In this document: positions 32,195 through 44,204 of the stretch, in pieces
Layout of the letters: each line of letters opens with the position of its first letter
How positions within the stretch are numbered: position 1 is the first letter of the stretch
From: Omphiscola glabra
Taxonomy: Eukaryota; Mollusca; Gastropoda; Lymnaeidae
DNA length: 64,000 nt
Assembly (NCBI GenBank): GCA_964017045.1
Contig: OZ024809.1
Coordinates: forward strand, 5,727,012 to 5,791,011
Direction: 5' to 3'
Notes under the pieces: generated by a model
Databases searched by the model: none
The model's input: the letters and a program-made list of their open reading frames with translations, nothing else
What the model was told of the DNA's origin: nothing
Translations under genes and position numbers: made by a program

Positions 32195-32830
32195 ATTGCG
32201 CGACACCCCAGCCTAGGGCTAGGCTCACTGCCAGTATCACAGCCTAGGGCTAGGCTCACTGCCAGCACCCCATCCTAGGGCTAGGCTCACTGCCAGTACC
32301 ACAGCCTAGGGCTAGACTCACTGCCAGTACGCCATCCTAGGGTTAGGCTCACTGCCAGTACCCCAGCCTAGGGCCAGGCTCACTGCCAGTACCACAGACT
32401 AGGGCTAGGCTCACTGCCAGCACCCCATCCTAGGGCTAGGCTCACTGCCAGTACCACAGCCTAGGGCTAGACTCACTGCCAGTACGCCATCCTAGGGTTA
32501 GGCTCACTGCCAGTACCCCAGCCTAGGGCCAGGCTCACTGCCAGTACCACAGACTAGGGCTAGGCTCACTGCCAGTACCTCATCCTAGGTCTAGGCTCAC
32601 TGCCAGTACCCCATTCTAGGGCTAGGCTTACTGCCAGTACCTCAGTCTAGGGTTAGGCTCACCGCGTTTCACATAAAAATTTAAAAAAAGAAAAAAAAAA
32701 AGAAACATGAAATTAAAAAAACAGTTACGTAAAATTATTGATTGAAAAACAGCTTTGTAAAAAGATTGACCTCGCCCACACAAGTAATTTTACCCCTGTC
32801 TAGCCATGGGCGGCACCCAGCATGCGCCTA
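32195..32830 (-). mobile_element. LINE 3' UTR fragment (same CR1/L2-like family) containing an expanded minisatellite
   Basis: The block opens with GCGCGACACCCCAGCCTAGGG and closes with GTCTAGCCATGGGCGGCACC. These correspond, in order, to the end and the middle of the 3' UTR of the LINE copy at 2583-2923. Between them a 30-bp segment of the LINE end is amplified ~15 times. Confidence 0.65.
32212..32665. repeat. 30-bp minisatellite, ~15 units, derived from a LINE 3' end
   Basis: The unit is CAGCCTAGGGCTAGGCTCAC, TGCCAGTACC. A five-unit block (150 bp), starting at GCACCCCATCCTAGGGC, is duplicated at about 32265 and 32415. The unit matches the CCCCAGCCTAGGGCTGGGCT end of the LINE copy at 2583-2923. 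Confidence 0.9.
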
Positions 32831-32999
32831 AATGAATTATTGCATGTTGAATTTTCAAATTTCAGCCTTCAGCTCCCTCTATTTCTGACCCCACCCCCTT
32901 GCACAAATCAAAGTAGCATTAAACATCATATATTGTTTTTGATGTAACATCAGGCGCCATTTTATGGCTTTTCCCCTCCCCCAGCGCCGCTTTTCCATT

Positions 33000-33062
33000 G
33001 CATAGACGTGGCACATAAATGGCACAGACGTGGCACAGACATGGCACAGACATGGCACATAC
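33000..33062. repeat. Short repeat GTGGCACAGACATGGCACA
   Basis: Units of ~11-22 bp (GGCACAGACAT) are repeated about five times. Confidence 0.7.
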
Positions 33063-33114
33063 ATAAAATCATTATTTTATCTTAATTTTGATTTTTTACC
33101 GCGAGGGTTTGGGG

Positions 33115-33690
33115 TGGTTAGTGGGCCCTAGTTTGGGTTGGTCAATGGGCCTTAGTTTGGGTTGGTCAATGGGCCTTAGTTTGGGTTGGTCAATGGGCGT
33201 TAGTTTGGGTTGGTCAATGGGCCTTAGTTTGAGTTGGTCAATGGGCCTTAGTTTGGGTTGGTCAATGGGCCTTAGTTTGGGTTGGTCAATGGGCCTTAGT
33301 TTGGGTTGGTCAATGGGCCTTAGCTTGGGTTGGTCAATGGGCGTTAGTTTGGGTTGGTCAATGGGCCTTAGTTTGGGTTGGTCAATGGGCCTTAGTTGGG
33401 GTTGGTCAATGGGCCTTAGTTTGGGTTGGTCAATGGGCCTTAGTTTGGGTTGGTCAATGGGCCTTAGTTTGGGTTGGTCAATAGGCCTTAGTTTGGTGTG
33501 GTTCAGGGGCCTTATTTTGGGGTGGTTAGAGGGCCTTAGTTTGGTGTGGTTAGTGGGCCTTAGATCTGGGTGTCTATGGGGACTTAGATAGGGTTGGTTA
33601 ATAGGGGTGGCTAGACAGGGTTAATTTTTGGGGTAGTTAAGGGGCATTAGTTTGGGGTGGGTAGTGGGCCTTAGTTCGGTGTGGTTAGTG
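33115..33690. repeat. 24-bp minisatellite, ~22 units
   Basis: The unit is TTAGTTTGGGTTGGTCAATG, GGCC, decaying after 33490. Being divisible by 3, it leaves a 167-codon Gly-Leu-Ser-Leu-Gly-Trp-Ser-Met ORF that lacks any other coding sign. Confidence 0.92.
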
Positions 33691-34338
33691 GACCTTCATT
33701 TTCCCCCCACTCCCCTTCAAAACTGTTGACAATATCTAAAATTGGCCTGTGGCTTAATGAACTCAAGGGTGCCATTGCCACGTTATCCAAATGGATTCAC
33801 GGATAACCCACTATGTCCCGAGAATACCAATCCGTATTCTATATATATTTAATAAAATCATGATCCCTCCAACATAAGCTTACGTCATCAAATTGTCAAA
33901 CTTCTTTTTCCATAACAACTTTTAATTTTAAAATCCGCTGATCAATATCCTCATAAACCATCTACACTAAATGAATGCAGACGTAACCGTGGCTGAGAAT
34001 GCCTCTATGTACCAGGCACGTGTTTACCCTCTACAGGTGTCCTCACTAATTACTGAGATGGGGGTACGGGCTAAGTGGTTGGTAAGGATGTGTCAGGGCA
34101 AGAATATATTGACTTAACTTTGTCCAGCGCCGGGGATTGACGCCCCCCGGCCGCGTGATGTCACGAGACGGCAGATGATATCGCGTTTACACGGAATGAG
34201 AAATTGACAGCTTTTCGAATCTACGCCATGCCGGTTTTAAATATCCCTCGCACTCAGATCAACTACAAGCTACTTGGTAAAACTGTATATCACGCTGCGC
34301 TAGCGTGTATTTGCCTTGCGTCCACTGTAGCCCTAGGG
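33691..34338. other. Intergenic, no gene seen
   Basis: Mixed unique sequence leading to the SPIN-like element. No exon, RNA gene or repeat is recognised. Confidence 0.5.
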
Positions 34339-34524
34339 CAGTGGTTCTCAACCGTCCTATGGCCGCGACCCTTTAATACAGTTCATCGTGTTGTGGCGAA
34401 CCCCAGCCTCAAAATTATTTTCGATTATATTTCACAACTAAAGAGCATATGTGTTTTAGGCGTCCTCTGGGAAACGGTCTAGCGACACCCAAAGGGGTCG
34501 CGACGAACAGGTTGAGAACCGCTG
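34339..34524. mobile_element. SPIN-like nonautonomous hAT transposon, older copy
   Basis: Same family as the element at 48678, with termini CAGTGGTTCTCAACC and TTGAGAACCGCTG. Flanks CCCTAGGG (34331-34338) and TCCTAGGG (34525-34532) differ at one base, consistent with an 8-bp duplication that has aged. It has more substitutions than the 48678 copy. Intergenic. Confidence 0.82.
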
Positions 34525-34663
34525 TCCTAGGGCATCAGATATGTAATTTGTGATGGGTAAAAGAAATTTAACTCACAAGTTTGAGTACACAAACTCCAAG
34601 TGCCAGGGGGACTCCAAATGTCGCGCGACGGCTCTGATATCGGGACAAGTGAGATCCATTTTT

Positions 34664-35146
34664 TGTAAGCAACTAAGCAATCACTTTTGGTCAGCAACTA
34701 AGCAATCACTTTTGGTCAGCAACTAAGCAATCACTTTTTGTCAGCAACTAAGCAATCACTTTTGGTCAGCAACTAAGCAATCACTTTTGGTCAGCAACTA
34801 AACAATCACTTTTGGTCAGCAACTAAGCAATCACTTTTGGTCAGCAACTAAACAATCACTTTTGGTCAGCAACTAAACAATCACTTTTGGTCAGCAACTA
34901 AACAATCACTTTTGGTCAGCATCTAAGCAATCACTTTTTGTCAGCAACTAAACACTCACTTTTGGTCAGCAACTAAGCAATCACTTTTGGTCAGCAACTA
35001 AACAATCACTTTTGGTCAGCAACTAAGCAATCACTTTTGGTCAGCAACTAAGCAATCACTTTTGGTCAGCAACTAAACAATCACTTTTGGTCAGCAACTA
35101 AACAATCACTTTTGGTCAGCATCTAGGCAATCACTTTTGGTCAGCA
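34664..35146. repeat. 25-bp minisatellite, ~19 units
   Basis: The unit is AGCAACTAAGCAATCACTTT, TGGTC, with AAACAA and ATCTAAG variants. Confidence 0.92.
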
Positions 35147-35299
35147 CAGTTTAAAAAGCAATAATGAATTAACAAGTTGGGTTGCACCGTCTTAATACAT
35201 TGTATCAGCATTAAAAAAAATAACAAAACATCAAGAAAATAATGTATGTAAAATGTTTATGTCAGTAGGTATTTTTGTTTGATTTTGTTATGTACAAGA

Positions 35300-35455
35300 A
35301 AATGGAGACTCGATTATAGACAGATCCTTGATGGAGACTCGATTATAGACAGATCCTTGATGGAGACTTGATTATAGACAGATCCTTGGTGGAGACCGGA
35401 TTATATATATATTATTGATGGGGACTTGATTATAGACAGATTCTTGATGCTTCAT
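35300..35455. repeat. 29-bp minisatellite, ~5 units
   Basis: The unit is GATGGAGACTCGATTATAGA, CAGATCCTT. The last two copies are diverged. Confidence 0.85.
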
Positions 35456-35459
35456 GAAG

Positions 35460-36830
35460 AAGTATTTCAACTATAGTTTTAATGTAGCTCAACTTTTCCA
35501 GAAGAGACAACCATTCAAAATAAAATTAACTAAGAATAGAGGGGGGGGGGGGGGTGGTGGGGGTGGAGGGTTCATTTATAAATTGATTCACTGCAACAAA
35601 GTTTACAATAAATCGCATTAAAAAGGGTTTTCTCTTAAAACCTTTCTTACAAGAACCTTCTTGATCTACCGTTTATTTTCTGATGCCTTTCTGAGTTCAG
35701 ACCAAACGAATGGCTGATTCATTATGTTACACGAACATTAATAAATGTCTTCAGACGTAAATCAAATAGTAGAACAAGGGATTGTGGAAGCTTGAATAGG
35801 ACAACGGGACAGCAAGAGAATAAACGTTTCGGCTAAGAGCCTTCCTCGGCAGACGGGATACATGAAAATACGTCAAGAAATAGAAACTGGTAAAGAAAAA
35901 ACTTTAAGTGTTCGCCACTGTTATTACCGGAAGTTGTGTTTAAGCAACTTTAGAAACCCCAACACAAAAATTTTTTTTTTAAAAATATTGAAACGAATAC
36001 ATTTTACGAAATCGGCATCTGATACAATTTAAATCATATTTATATTGTAATAATATGATTTTTAATGAATATATATATATACCACGGGTTGCAATGTGTT
36101 GGTACATTATGCCATTCTAGCACATACTTCATTTAGCGGCCAAATAACCTATAGGTCGATCCAGGGCCGTGCAAGTCTGGTGTGAAGAGGGCACTCCCAC
36201 CGGGCGTCATCTTGAGAGGGCGCAAAAAAAACATAATTTTTCATGCACAATATTTGTAATAATGTTATATACTTATTTGGAAGGAGGCTGAATAAATTCA
36301 CACTATTGGCAAATGGACAGGTTTTGATTGACTTGGCCTACATTGTAAGACGATGGGTTTAATTATGCATTATTATAATTCTTTAGTCTTCTGTGTGCCA
36401 TTGATAATCCTATGTGGCTTAGGTTAGCAACTGAACATCTAAATTTCCATTGCTATAATAGAAATGAATACATACAACATTAAAATGCATGCGCTATTTA
36501 TAAACGATTTCTTTTATAGTCTCACGTGTTCTATAAATAGAGAGGTTAAAGATGGCGTCACATCTTTTCTCTAAAGCGAGGCATCATTGACACTATATAG
36601 TTTGAAGAACAATAAGTGGATGACATTGTCAACAACGTCTCCACAGCCAGGTCCACCCACGTCTGCCACAAAGCTGCCTGGATACCACACACGGGCCTCA
36701 GTGTTTAACTTGCGCCGGAGTGGACTTCTAGTGGCTAGTAATTGGCTGCACCAAATTGGTCGTTTCGCTTTTAAAGTCTATGGAGTGGTGAGAACCTGTG
36801 AAAAAAAAGGGGCTGTTGACATGGTGGTCT
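35460..36830. other. Intergenic, no gene seen
   Basis: Contains the inverted hammerhead-like motif at 35823-35851 and, near 36165-36230, a degraded piece with GGGCGTC and GAGGGCGC strings. No exon structure. Confidence 0.5.
35823..35851 (-). other. Hammerhead-ribozyme-like core motif, Penelope-type remnant (inverted)
   Basis: On the minus strand: CCGAGGAAGGCTCTTAGCCG then AAACGTTTATT. The helix II pair (GGCT/AGCC) and GAAAC are intact, while CUGAUGA is changed to CCGAGGA. Probably a dead copy of the same class of motif as 24686. Confidence 0.4.
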
Positions 36831-36834
36831 AGCA

Positions 36835-37500
36835 GGGTGGTGGTGGTCTAACGGGGTGATGGTGTTCTGGCAGGGTGGTGATGATCTAACGGGGTGATGG
36901 TGTTCTGGCAGGGTGGTGATGATCTAACGGGGTGATGGTGTTCTGGCAGGGTGGTGATGATCTAACGGGGTGATGGTGTTCTGGCAGGGTGGTGGTGGTC
37001 TAACGGGGTGATGGTGTTCTGGCAGGGTGGTGATGATCTAACGGAGTGATGGTGTTCTGGCAGGGTGGTGGTGGTGGTCTAACGGGGTGATGGTGTTCTG
37101 GCAGGGTGGTGGTGGTCTAGCAGGGTGGTGATGGTCTAGCAGGGTGGTGATGGTCTGGCAGGGTGGTGATGGTCTGGCAGGGTGGTGATGGTCTGGCAGG
37201 GTGGTGATGGTCTGGCAGGGTGGTGATGGTCTGGCAGGGTGGTGATGGTCTGGCAGGGTGGTGATGGTCTGGCAGGGTGGTGATGGTCTGGCAGGGTGGT
37301 GATGGTCTGGCAGGGTGGTGATGGTCTGGCAGGGTGGTGATGGTCTGGCAGGGTGGTGATGGTCTGGCAGGGTGGTGATGGTCTGGCAGGGTGGTGATGG
37401 TCTGGCAGGGTGGTGATGGTCTAGCAGGGTGGTGATGGTCTGACAGGGTGGTGATGGTCTAACGGGGTGATGATGGTGGTGGTGGTCTAGCCGGATGGTG
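36835..37500. repeat. 19-bp minisatellite, ~34 units, with a 38-bp higher-order part
   Basis: The right part repeats GGCAGGGTGGTGATGGTCT. The left part (36840-37110) alternates AACGGGGTGATGGTGTTCT with GGCAGGGTGGTGATGATCT, giving a 38-bp dimer. A simple array seems to have split into dimer and monomer zones. Confidence 0.92.
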
Positions 37501-38210
37501 TTTGTCTTGCAGAGTAGGGACTGTAGTGACTAACATTAAAACTGGGCTAAATGAAGCAGAAATTCCAGCTTTTCATAACTACTAACTACCGTCCGATGAA
37601 GCTCGTTGGCGCCACATGTCTTGATAAAAGCAACTCAGCAAAAACACAATGATAAAATACACAAAGCTGATACGCAAATGTGACATTATTAGAGGTCACG
37701 TGGTCTCAAAACTAACGAAACTGAAGAATGACGCCATGTTGTTGTTGTTGGCCGAGCAATTGTTCGTGAACAATTGTATGGGATCCGGGCGGAGATACCT
37801 TTAATTTTTAAAAACAGTTTTATTAGAGCAGTTTGGCTCTGTGTCAATCCAGGGGGGGGGGGGTTAGGACTCAATGGTGCCCTAATTCCTGACAAATCTT
37901 GGTGGACTCTCCTTACAACGCAACCCAGTCCATTTCAAGTTGTGCGCGTGCGACTAGATATACAATGCAGGATGCAGCAGCACATACCTTTATTCATATG
38001 ATAACACCATATACCGTACAAACTAAATACAGCTTTGGCTACATAAAGTTCTATAACAATGAAATACAACATTAATTGTAATATTTCACAAGTTTACTGT
38101 AATGAAGTTTTAATTATCTTGACCGAAAAAAACGTTTTTTCTACATTTCCTTTTCGTAAAAATGACTGTAACATCAGAGAAAGTAATCATTCCAATAAAT
38201 TCTGCTTCTA
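37500..38210. other. Intergenic, no gene seen
   Basis: Short ORFs only, with a poly-G run near 37850. Confidence 0.5.
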
Positions 38211-38214
38211 TTGT

Positions 38215-38710
38215 TAATAAACTTGAGGAGGCTATTAAAGGTTTTTAAGAGACTGAGGCTATTGTAGGTGTCAAAAAACCGAGGCTATTGAAAGTTACAA
38301 TAGACTGAGGCTATTGAGGGTGTCAAAGGACTGAGGCTATTGAAGTTATCATGGGACTGGGGCTATTGAAAGCACCAAGAGACTGAGGCTATTGCAAGCA
38401 TCAAGAGACTTAGGCTATTGAAGGTGTCATGAGTCTGAGACTATTGAAAGCAACAAGAGACTGAGGCTATTTAAAGTATCAAGAGACTGAGGCTATTGAA
38501 GGTGTCACGAGTCTGAGGCTATTGAAAGTATCAAGAGACTGAGGCTATTGAAGGCCTCAAGAGACTTAGGCTATGGAAGGCCTCAGGAGACTGAGACTAT
38601 TGAAGGAGTCAAGAGACTGAGACTATTGAAGGAGTCAAGAGACTGAGACTATTGAAGGAGTCAAGAGACTGAGACTATTGAAGTTGTAAAGAGACCGATG
38701 TTATTGAAGG
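38215..38710. repeat. 26-27 bp degenerate minisatellite, ~18 units
   Basis: The unit is AGAGACTGAGGCTATTGAAG, GTGTCA, with many substitutions, so it is older than most arrays here. The last units (38590-38680) are homogenised. Confidence 0.88.
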
Positions 38711-38917
38711 GGCTGAGGGACTTCCCCTTTCTGAAGTAGAAATAGAAGATTAAGATCAATTTGCTCTAGGTTTACAAAATCTTCATCTGTTTGTTTTTTC
38801 GTTCTATCTCTACGTGTTAAATTATAATTAAAAATAGGAACTGAACCAGTGCCCCCACATCTTGGGAACTCTTCCTTGATCTGGGGTAATTCATGATCCA
38901 CCTTGGGAATTTGTGAA

Positions 38918-39107
38918 CAGAGGCGTAGCGTAGAGGGGGGGCAGGGGGTACATATGTACCCGGGCGCCAACTAGTTAGGGGCGCCAAAATGTGCTTTGTT
39001 ATTATTTTATTGATGAAAATAATGGGTTTGAGAGATGAAAAAAGGAAAAGAGGGCGCTTTAAAATGAATCTTGTCCCCGGGCGCCAAAAACTCTAGCTAC
39101 GCCTCTG
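38918..39107. mobile_element. hAT-type MITE, same family as 22378
   Basis: Termini CAGAGGCGTAGC and GCTACGCCTCTG are perfect inverses. The subterminal CCCGGGCGCCAA motif occurs at both ends, as in the 22378 copy. Flanks TTTGTGAA (38910-38917) and TTTGGGAA (39108-39115) match at 7 of 8 positions. Length 190 bp, noncoding. Confidence 0.78.
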
Positions 39108-39153
39108 TTTGGGAATAATCTGGAGAAACGTTGGAAAAATTTGATAAGGAGGT

Positions 39154-39738
39154 TAAAAGAAAGTGGTGGTCGTTAAAAGAAAGTGGTGGTCGTTAAAAGA
39201 AAGTGGTGGTCGTTAAAAGAAAGTGGTGGTCGTTAAAAGAAAGTGGTGGTCGTTAAAAGAAAGTGGTGGTCGTTAAAAGAAAGTGGTGGTCGTTAAAAGA
39301 AAGTGGTGGTCGTTAAAAGAAAGTGGTGGTCGTTAAAAGAAAGTGGGGGTCGTTAAAAGAAAGTGGTGGTCGTTAAAAGAAAGTGGGGGTCGTTAAAAGA
39401 AAGTGGGGGTCGTTAAAAGAAAGTGGTGGTCGTTAAAAGAAAGTGGTGGTCGTTAAAAGAAAGTGGGGTCGTTAAATTAAAGTGGTGGTCGTTAAAAGAA
39501 AGTGGTGGTCGTTAAAAGAAAGTGGGGGTCGTTAAAAGAAAGTGGTGGTCGTTAAAAGAAAGTGGTGGTCGTTAAAAGAAAGTGGTGGTCGTTAAAAGAA
39601 AGTGGTGGTCGTTAAAAGAAAGTGGTGGTCGTTAAATTAAAGTGGTGGTCGTTAAAAGAAAGTGGTGGTCGTTAAAAGAAAGTGGTGGTCGTTAAAAGAA
39701 AGTGGTGGTTGTTAAAAGAAAGTGGTGGTTGTTAAAAA
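39154..39738. repeat. 20-bp minisatellite, ~29 units
   Basis: The unit is GTGGTGGTCGTTAAAAGAAA. Scattered GTGGGGGTC and AAATTAAA variants occur. Confidence 0.94.
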
Positions 39739-39814
39739 AAGGCTAAAAAGCCAGTTACGCTGAGATAAGACTTCCAGCGATCAACAACAAACAAACGAAG
39801 TCACGAAACAAAGA

Positions 39815-39945
39815 ATTGTTCATCACTGGACACGAGACAAAGAATTGTTCATCACGGGACACGAGACAAAGAATTGTTCATCACGGGACACGAGACAAAG
39901 AATTGTTCATCACGGGACACGAAAAAAGAATTGTTCATCACGGGA
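39815..39945. repeat. 29-bp minisatellite, ~4.5 units
   Basis: The unit is CACGAGACAAAGAATTGTTC, ATCACGGGA. Confidence 0.9.
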
Positions 39946-40539
39946 GTTATACAAAAAGTTATTCAAAGCGGTAAATTTAGAAATTATTTTTTTTCTGTTG
40001 AAATTAGTTGATTTTCCATCATTAAAAAAGATATCAATGATTATAATCGGAGATAACCAAGTCATTAAATGAAAGTGAAATAGTCCTGGCATGTTTACTT
40101 AAATTTCTTATAGAAATATATATTTTGAAAAGAAAGTTGTTTTTGCTAGAAATATCATTAAATAAAAAGTTGATTCCCGCATGGGGCATCTTTCGGTTTT
40201 TCGTATGTTTTAAATGTTATTTCTATGTACGTTTAAAGAAATAATTAAATTTAATTCAGAAGACCAATCACCGCCATTTTATTATTATTATTAGGTTTTC
40301 TCTGTCTTACTTCGAGTACATGTGCCATATTTCACTGTGACCCCTCTTTCAGAATCTTTAAAAAAAATACTTATCCGGAAATGAGTAAGAACAGAATCCA
40401 ACTCGCTCGAAACCAGTTTGTAAGAAGGAATATTGATCGAACGGAATTTAATTCGAGTATTTTTTCGATATAATATATTGCAGAAAAACCCCTCCAAACT
40501 TTACATTTTCCAGGAAACAATTATCTCACCCCACAGAAG

Positions 40540-40880
40540 CCAGGTCGATTAATTAGAGTCAAACACTCACTAAACACTGACTTAACCTCTGACAACCCCA
40601 TGAGCAATTACACCCGGAACAATAGCACATGCTTCACTGTGCCTCGGAGTAACACAGTGCAACATAAACAATCATTCTTTCCACGAACAATAATCGCTTG
40701 GAACCACCTGGACAATACCGCCGTGAACTCGACATCTACCGAAAGCTTCAAGGCTGCCCTGGCATCTGCTAGGAGCCGTTAGGATGGCAGCATCGCTTCC
40801 CCAACCGTTGCATATATGCCAGTATATGGATGCAGCAACGTACCCTACCAGAACCAGAACCAGAAGAACCAGAACCCACT
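40540..40880 (+). mobile_element. LINE remnant: C-terminal tail of a reverse transcriptase
   Basis: The frame 40600-40782 encodes SFFPRTIIAWNHLDNTAVNS followed by STESFKAALASARSR and a stop. This is the signature tail of jockey/CR1-type LINE polyproteins (SFFPRTI-x-x-WN-x-L...FK). A short 3' UTR and a (CCAGAA)n microsatellite tail follow. Strongly 5'-truncated. Confidence 0.75.
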
Positions 40881-41109
40881 CTTTATTACCTTTTATTGAG
40901 TAGAGTTTTTAAAAGAATCTTGGCTTACGAAAATTACCATGATACAGCAATGTTCTCTCCTTCCACAGATATAATTATATGGGAGATAAGTAATATGGGA
41001 ATTATTACTTATGGAATAAGTAGAGTAATGGGAGTTGGAGAGAATTGGCCAATGAGAGGCCAGCAAGAAGAGAAAAATGGAGTCTTAAATAATATGACAG
41101 TTGAACTCA

Positions 41110-42008
41110 CGAAGTTTGTGTAGGAAGATAGATTGAACAGAAAACGTTTGTGTAGGAAGATAGATTGAACAGAAAACGTTTGTGTAGGAAGATAGATTGA
41201 ACAGAAAACGTTTGTGTAGGAAGATAGATTGAACAGAAAACGTTTGTGTAGGAAGATATATTGAACAGAAAACGTTTGTGTAGGAAGATAGATTGAACAG
41301 AAAACGTTTGTGTAGGAAGATAGATTGAACAGAAAACGTTTGTGTAGGAAGATATATTGAACAGAAAACGTTTGTGTAGGAAGATAGATTGAACAGAAAA
41401 CGTTTGTGTAGGAAGATAGATTGAACAGAAAACGTTTGTGTAGGAAGATAGATTGAACAGAAACGTTTGTGTAGGAAGATAGATGGAACAGAAACGTTTG
41501 TGTAGGAAGATAGTTTGAACAGAAACGTTTGTGTAGGAAGATAGATTGAACAGAAAACGTTTGTGTAGGAAGATAAATTGAACAGAAACGTTTGTGTAGG
41601 AAGATAGCTTTAACAGAAAAGTTTTGTGTAGGAAGGTAGATTGAACAGAAATGTTTGTGTAGGAAGATAGATTGAACAGAAAACGTTTGTGTAGGAAGAT
41701 AAATTGAACAGAAACGTTTGTGTAGGAAGATAGCTTTAACAGAAACGTTTGTGTAGGAAGATAGATTGAACAGAAAACGTTTGTGTAGGAAGATAAATTG
41801 AACAGAAACGTTTGTGTAGGAAGATAGATTGAACAGAAAAAGTTTGTGTAGGAAGATAAATTGAACAGAAACGTTTGTGTAGGAAGATAGCTTTAACAGA
41901 AACGTTTGTGTAGGAAGATAGATTGAACAGAAAACGTTTGTGTAGGAAGATAAATTGAACAGAAACGTTTGTGTAGGAAGATAGATTGAACAGAAAACGT
42001 TTGTGTTT
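41110..42008. repeat. 32-bp minisatellite, ~28 units
   Basis: The unit is GTTTGTGTAGGAAGATAGAT, TGAACAGAAAAC. A 31-bp variant (GAAAC) dominates the right half. Runs such as AGATAAATTG and AGATAGCTTT recur in fixed order, indicating multi-unit duplication. Confidence 0.93.
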
Positions 42009-42284
42009 AAATTAAGATTTATAGTGTATTGAAATACTTATGATACATAACAAGATTTTTTGGATTTAGTATGTTCGGCACAGGAGATGTAGACTTATTT
42101 ATAGTATTAACTATTATTATTATTATTATTGTGATCGTCACCGTGTGTAATAAATAAAGTATAGACACTATTCTTAATTATTTGAACCACTTCGCCCCTG
42201 ATATAATTCATAAGATATTGTGATTGTGCCATCTCCCATGAAAGTTCGATGCACCATGATACAGCAATGTTCTCTCCCTTTAAA

Positions 42285-43275
42285 GTTTAGTCTATCATTA
42301 TAACACAATATGTGTTCCCACATAGTTTAGTCTATCATTATAACACCAATATTTGTTCCCACATAGTTTAGTCTATCATAATAACACCAATATGTGTTCC
42401 CACATAGTTTAGTCTATCATTATAACACCAATATGTGTTCCCACATAGTTTAGTCTATCATTATAACACCAATATGTGTTCCCACATAGTTTAGTCTATC
42501 ATTATAACACCAATATTTGTTCCCACATAGTTTAGTCTATCATTATAACACCAATATGTGTTCCCACATAGTTTAGTCTATCATTATAACACCAATATGT
42601 GTTCCCACATAGTTTAGTCTATCATTATAACACCAATATGTGTTCCCACATAGTTTAGTCTACCATTATAACACCAATATGTGTTCCGACATAGTTTAGT
42701 CTACCATTATAACACCAATATGTGTTCCCACATAGTTTAGTCTACCATTATAACACCAATATGTGTTCCCACATAGTTTAGTCTATCATTATAACACCAA
42801 TATGTGTTCCCACATAGTTTAGTCTACCATTATAACACCAATATGTGTTCCCACATAGTTTAGTCTATCATTATAACACCAATATTTGTTCCCACATAGT
42901 TTAGTCTATCATTATAACACCAATATTTGTTCCCACATAGTTTAGTCTACAATTATAACACCAATATGTGTTCCGACATAGTTTAGTCTACCATTATAAC
43001 ACCAATATGTGTTCCCACATAGTTTAGTCTATCATTATAACACCAATATTTGTTCCCACATATTTTAGTCTACCATTATAACACCAATATGTGTTCCCAC
43101 ATTGTTTAGTCTACCATTATAACACCAATATGTGTTCCCACATAGTTTAGTCTATCATTATAACACAATATGTGTTCCCACATAGTTTAGTCTACCATTA
43201 TAACACCAATATGTGTTCCCACATAGTTTAGTCTACCATTATAACACCAATATGTGTTCCCACATAGTTTTAGTC
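42285..43275. repeat. 41-bp minisatellite, ~24 units (duplication copy A)
   Basis: The unit is TAGTTTAGTCTACCATTATA, ACACCAATATGTGTTCCCAC, A. TATCATTATA/TACCATTATA and ATTTG/ATGTG alternate. Confidence 0.94.
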
Positions 43276-44204
43276 TACCGTTGATCGACCCAATGACCAC
43301 ATTATCTTGATTTCTTAAAGAAACCCTCCTAAATAGAGTACCAGAAAATTGTTATCCCCACCCCCTCATCTATGACCCACTCCCAGGTATGTGATGCTGT
43401 CATTGACCTTAATCGTACCACACACCTATATTCGTTGCCCCCCCCCCCCCCAATCATTTGTGCACCAACCACTAGTGCACTGTCAGTACAAGACGCAGAG
43501 GTCAACAACATGTCCATTTTCTTCTGCTTTAAATAAAAAGTGCTCTGCAAATTTTGAATTTCAGAGGCGAATGTTCGAATGTAAAAAAAAAAAAAAGAAA
43601 GAAAAATTTTAGGAATAAACTTGTAAATAAAGAAAATAAATTATGAACATTATTGTCGTTACATTATGTTAAACAAAAATTACTATGTTCAAATCTCTCA
43701 TCCGCTACACCCGCTACACGCTCACACAGAACTCAACGTTTAAATTTAAAGTCTACAATAACCTAAAAGATATCTTTTTTTTAAACAGGGGCGTAAGATG
43801 TATTTAAAGGGAAAGCATTCACAACATGGTTACAAAGGGAAATAATTTGAGATATCAGCAACGTAAGTGGCCGTGAACGGATGACAAAGTTTGTCAATAC
43901 AAAAGATCTGATTGGGACAGTACACGTCAACAACACCTTGACTTGACAGAGACAACACCAGCCCACCGTGTGGACGGTGAAGGCGAATGGAGATTAGCAA
44001 AACAGTATATGGAAATGTCATTTAAACTTCAGATCTTGTCTTTATGTAAATCACAATATGAACTAAAATTTTGATAAAGCCTAGCGTCACGTTTTGATAG
44101 TTTCGCATCTTCAATAGGAACATAAAAAAACGAAGGGATTCTATCAAATCAAAGAAGCGGTGCTTTTATTTTGGGACGCTCAAGAGCTATAGGAGACCTC
44201 ACCA

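Noticed and set aside
33088..33591. 167-codon Gly-Leu-Ser-Leu-Gly-Trp-Ser-Met ORF
   Set aside because: Product of a 24-bp noncoding minisatellite. It decays at its right edge without any selection for frame.
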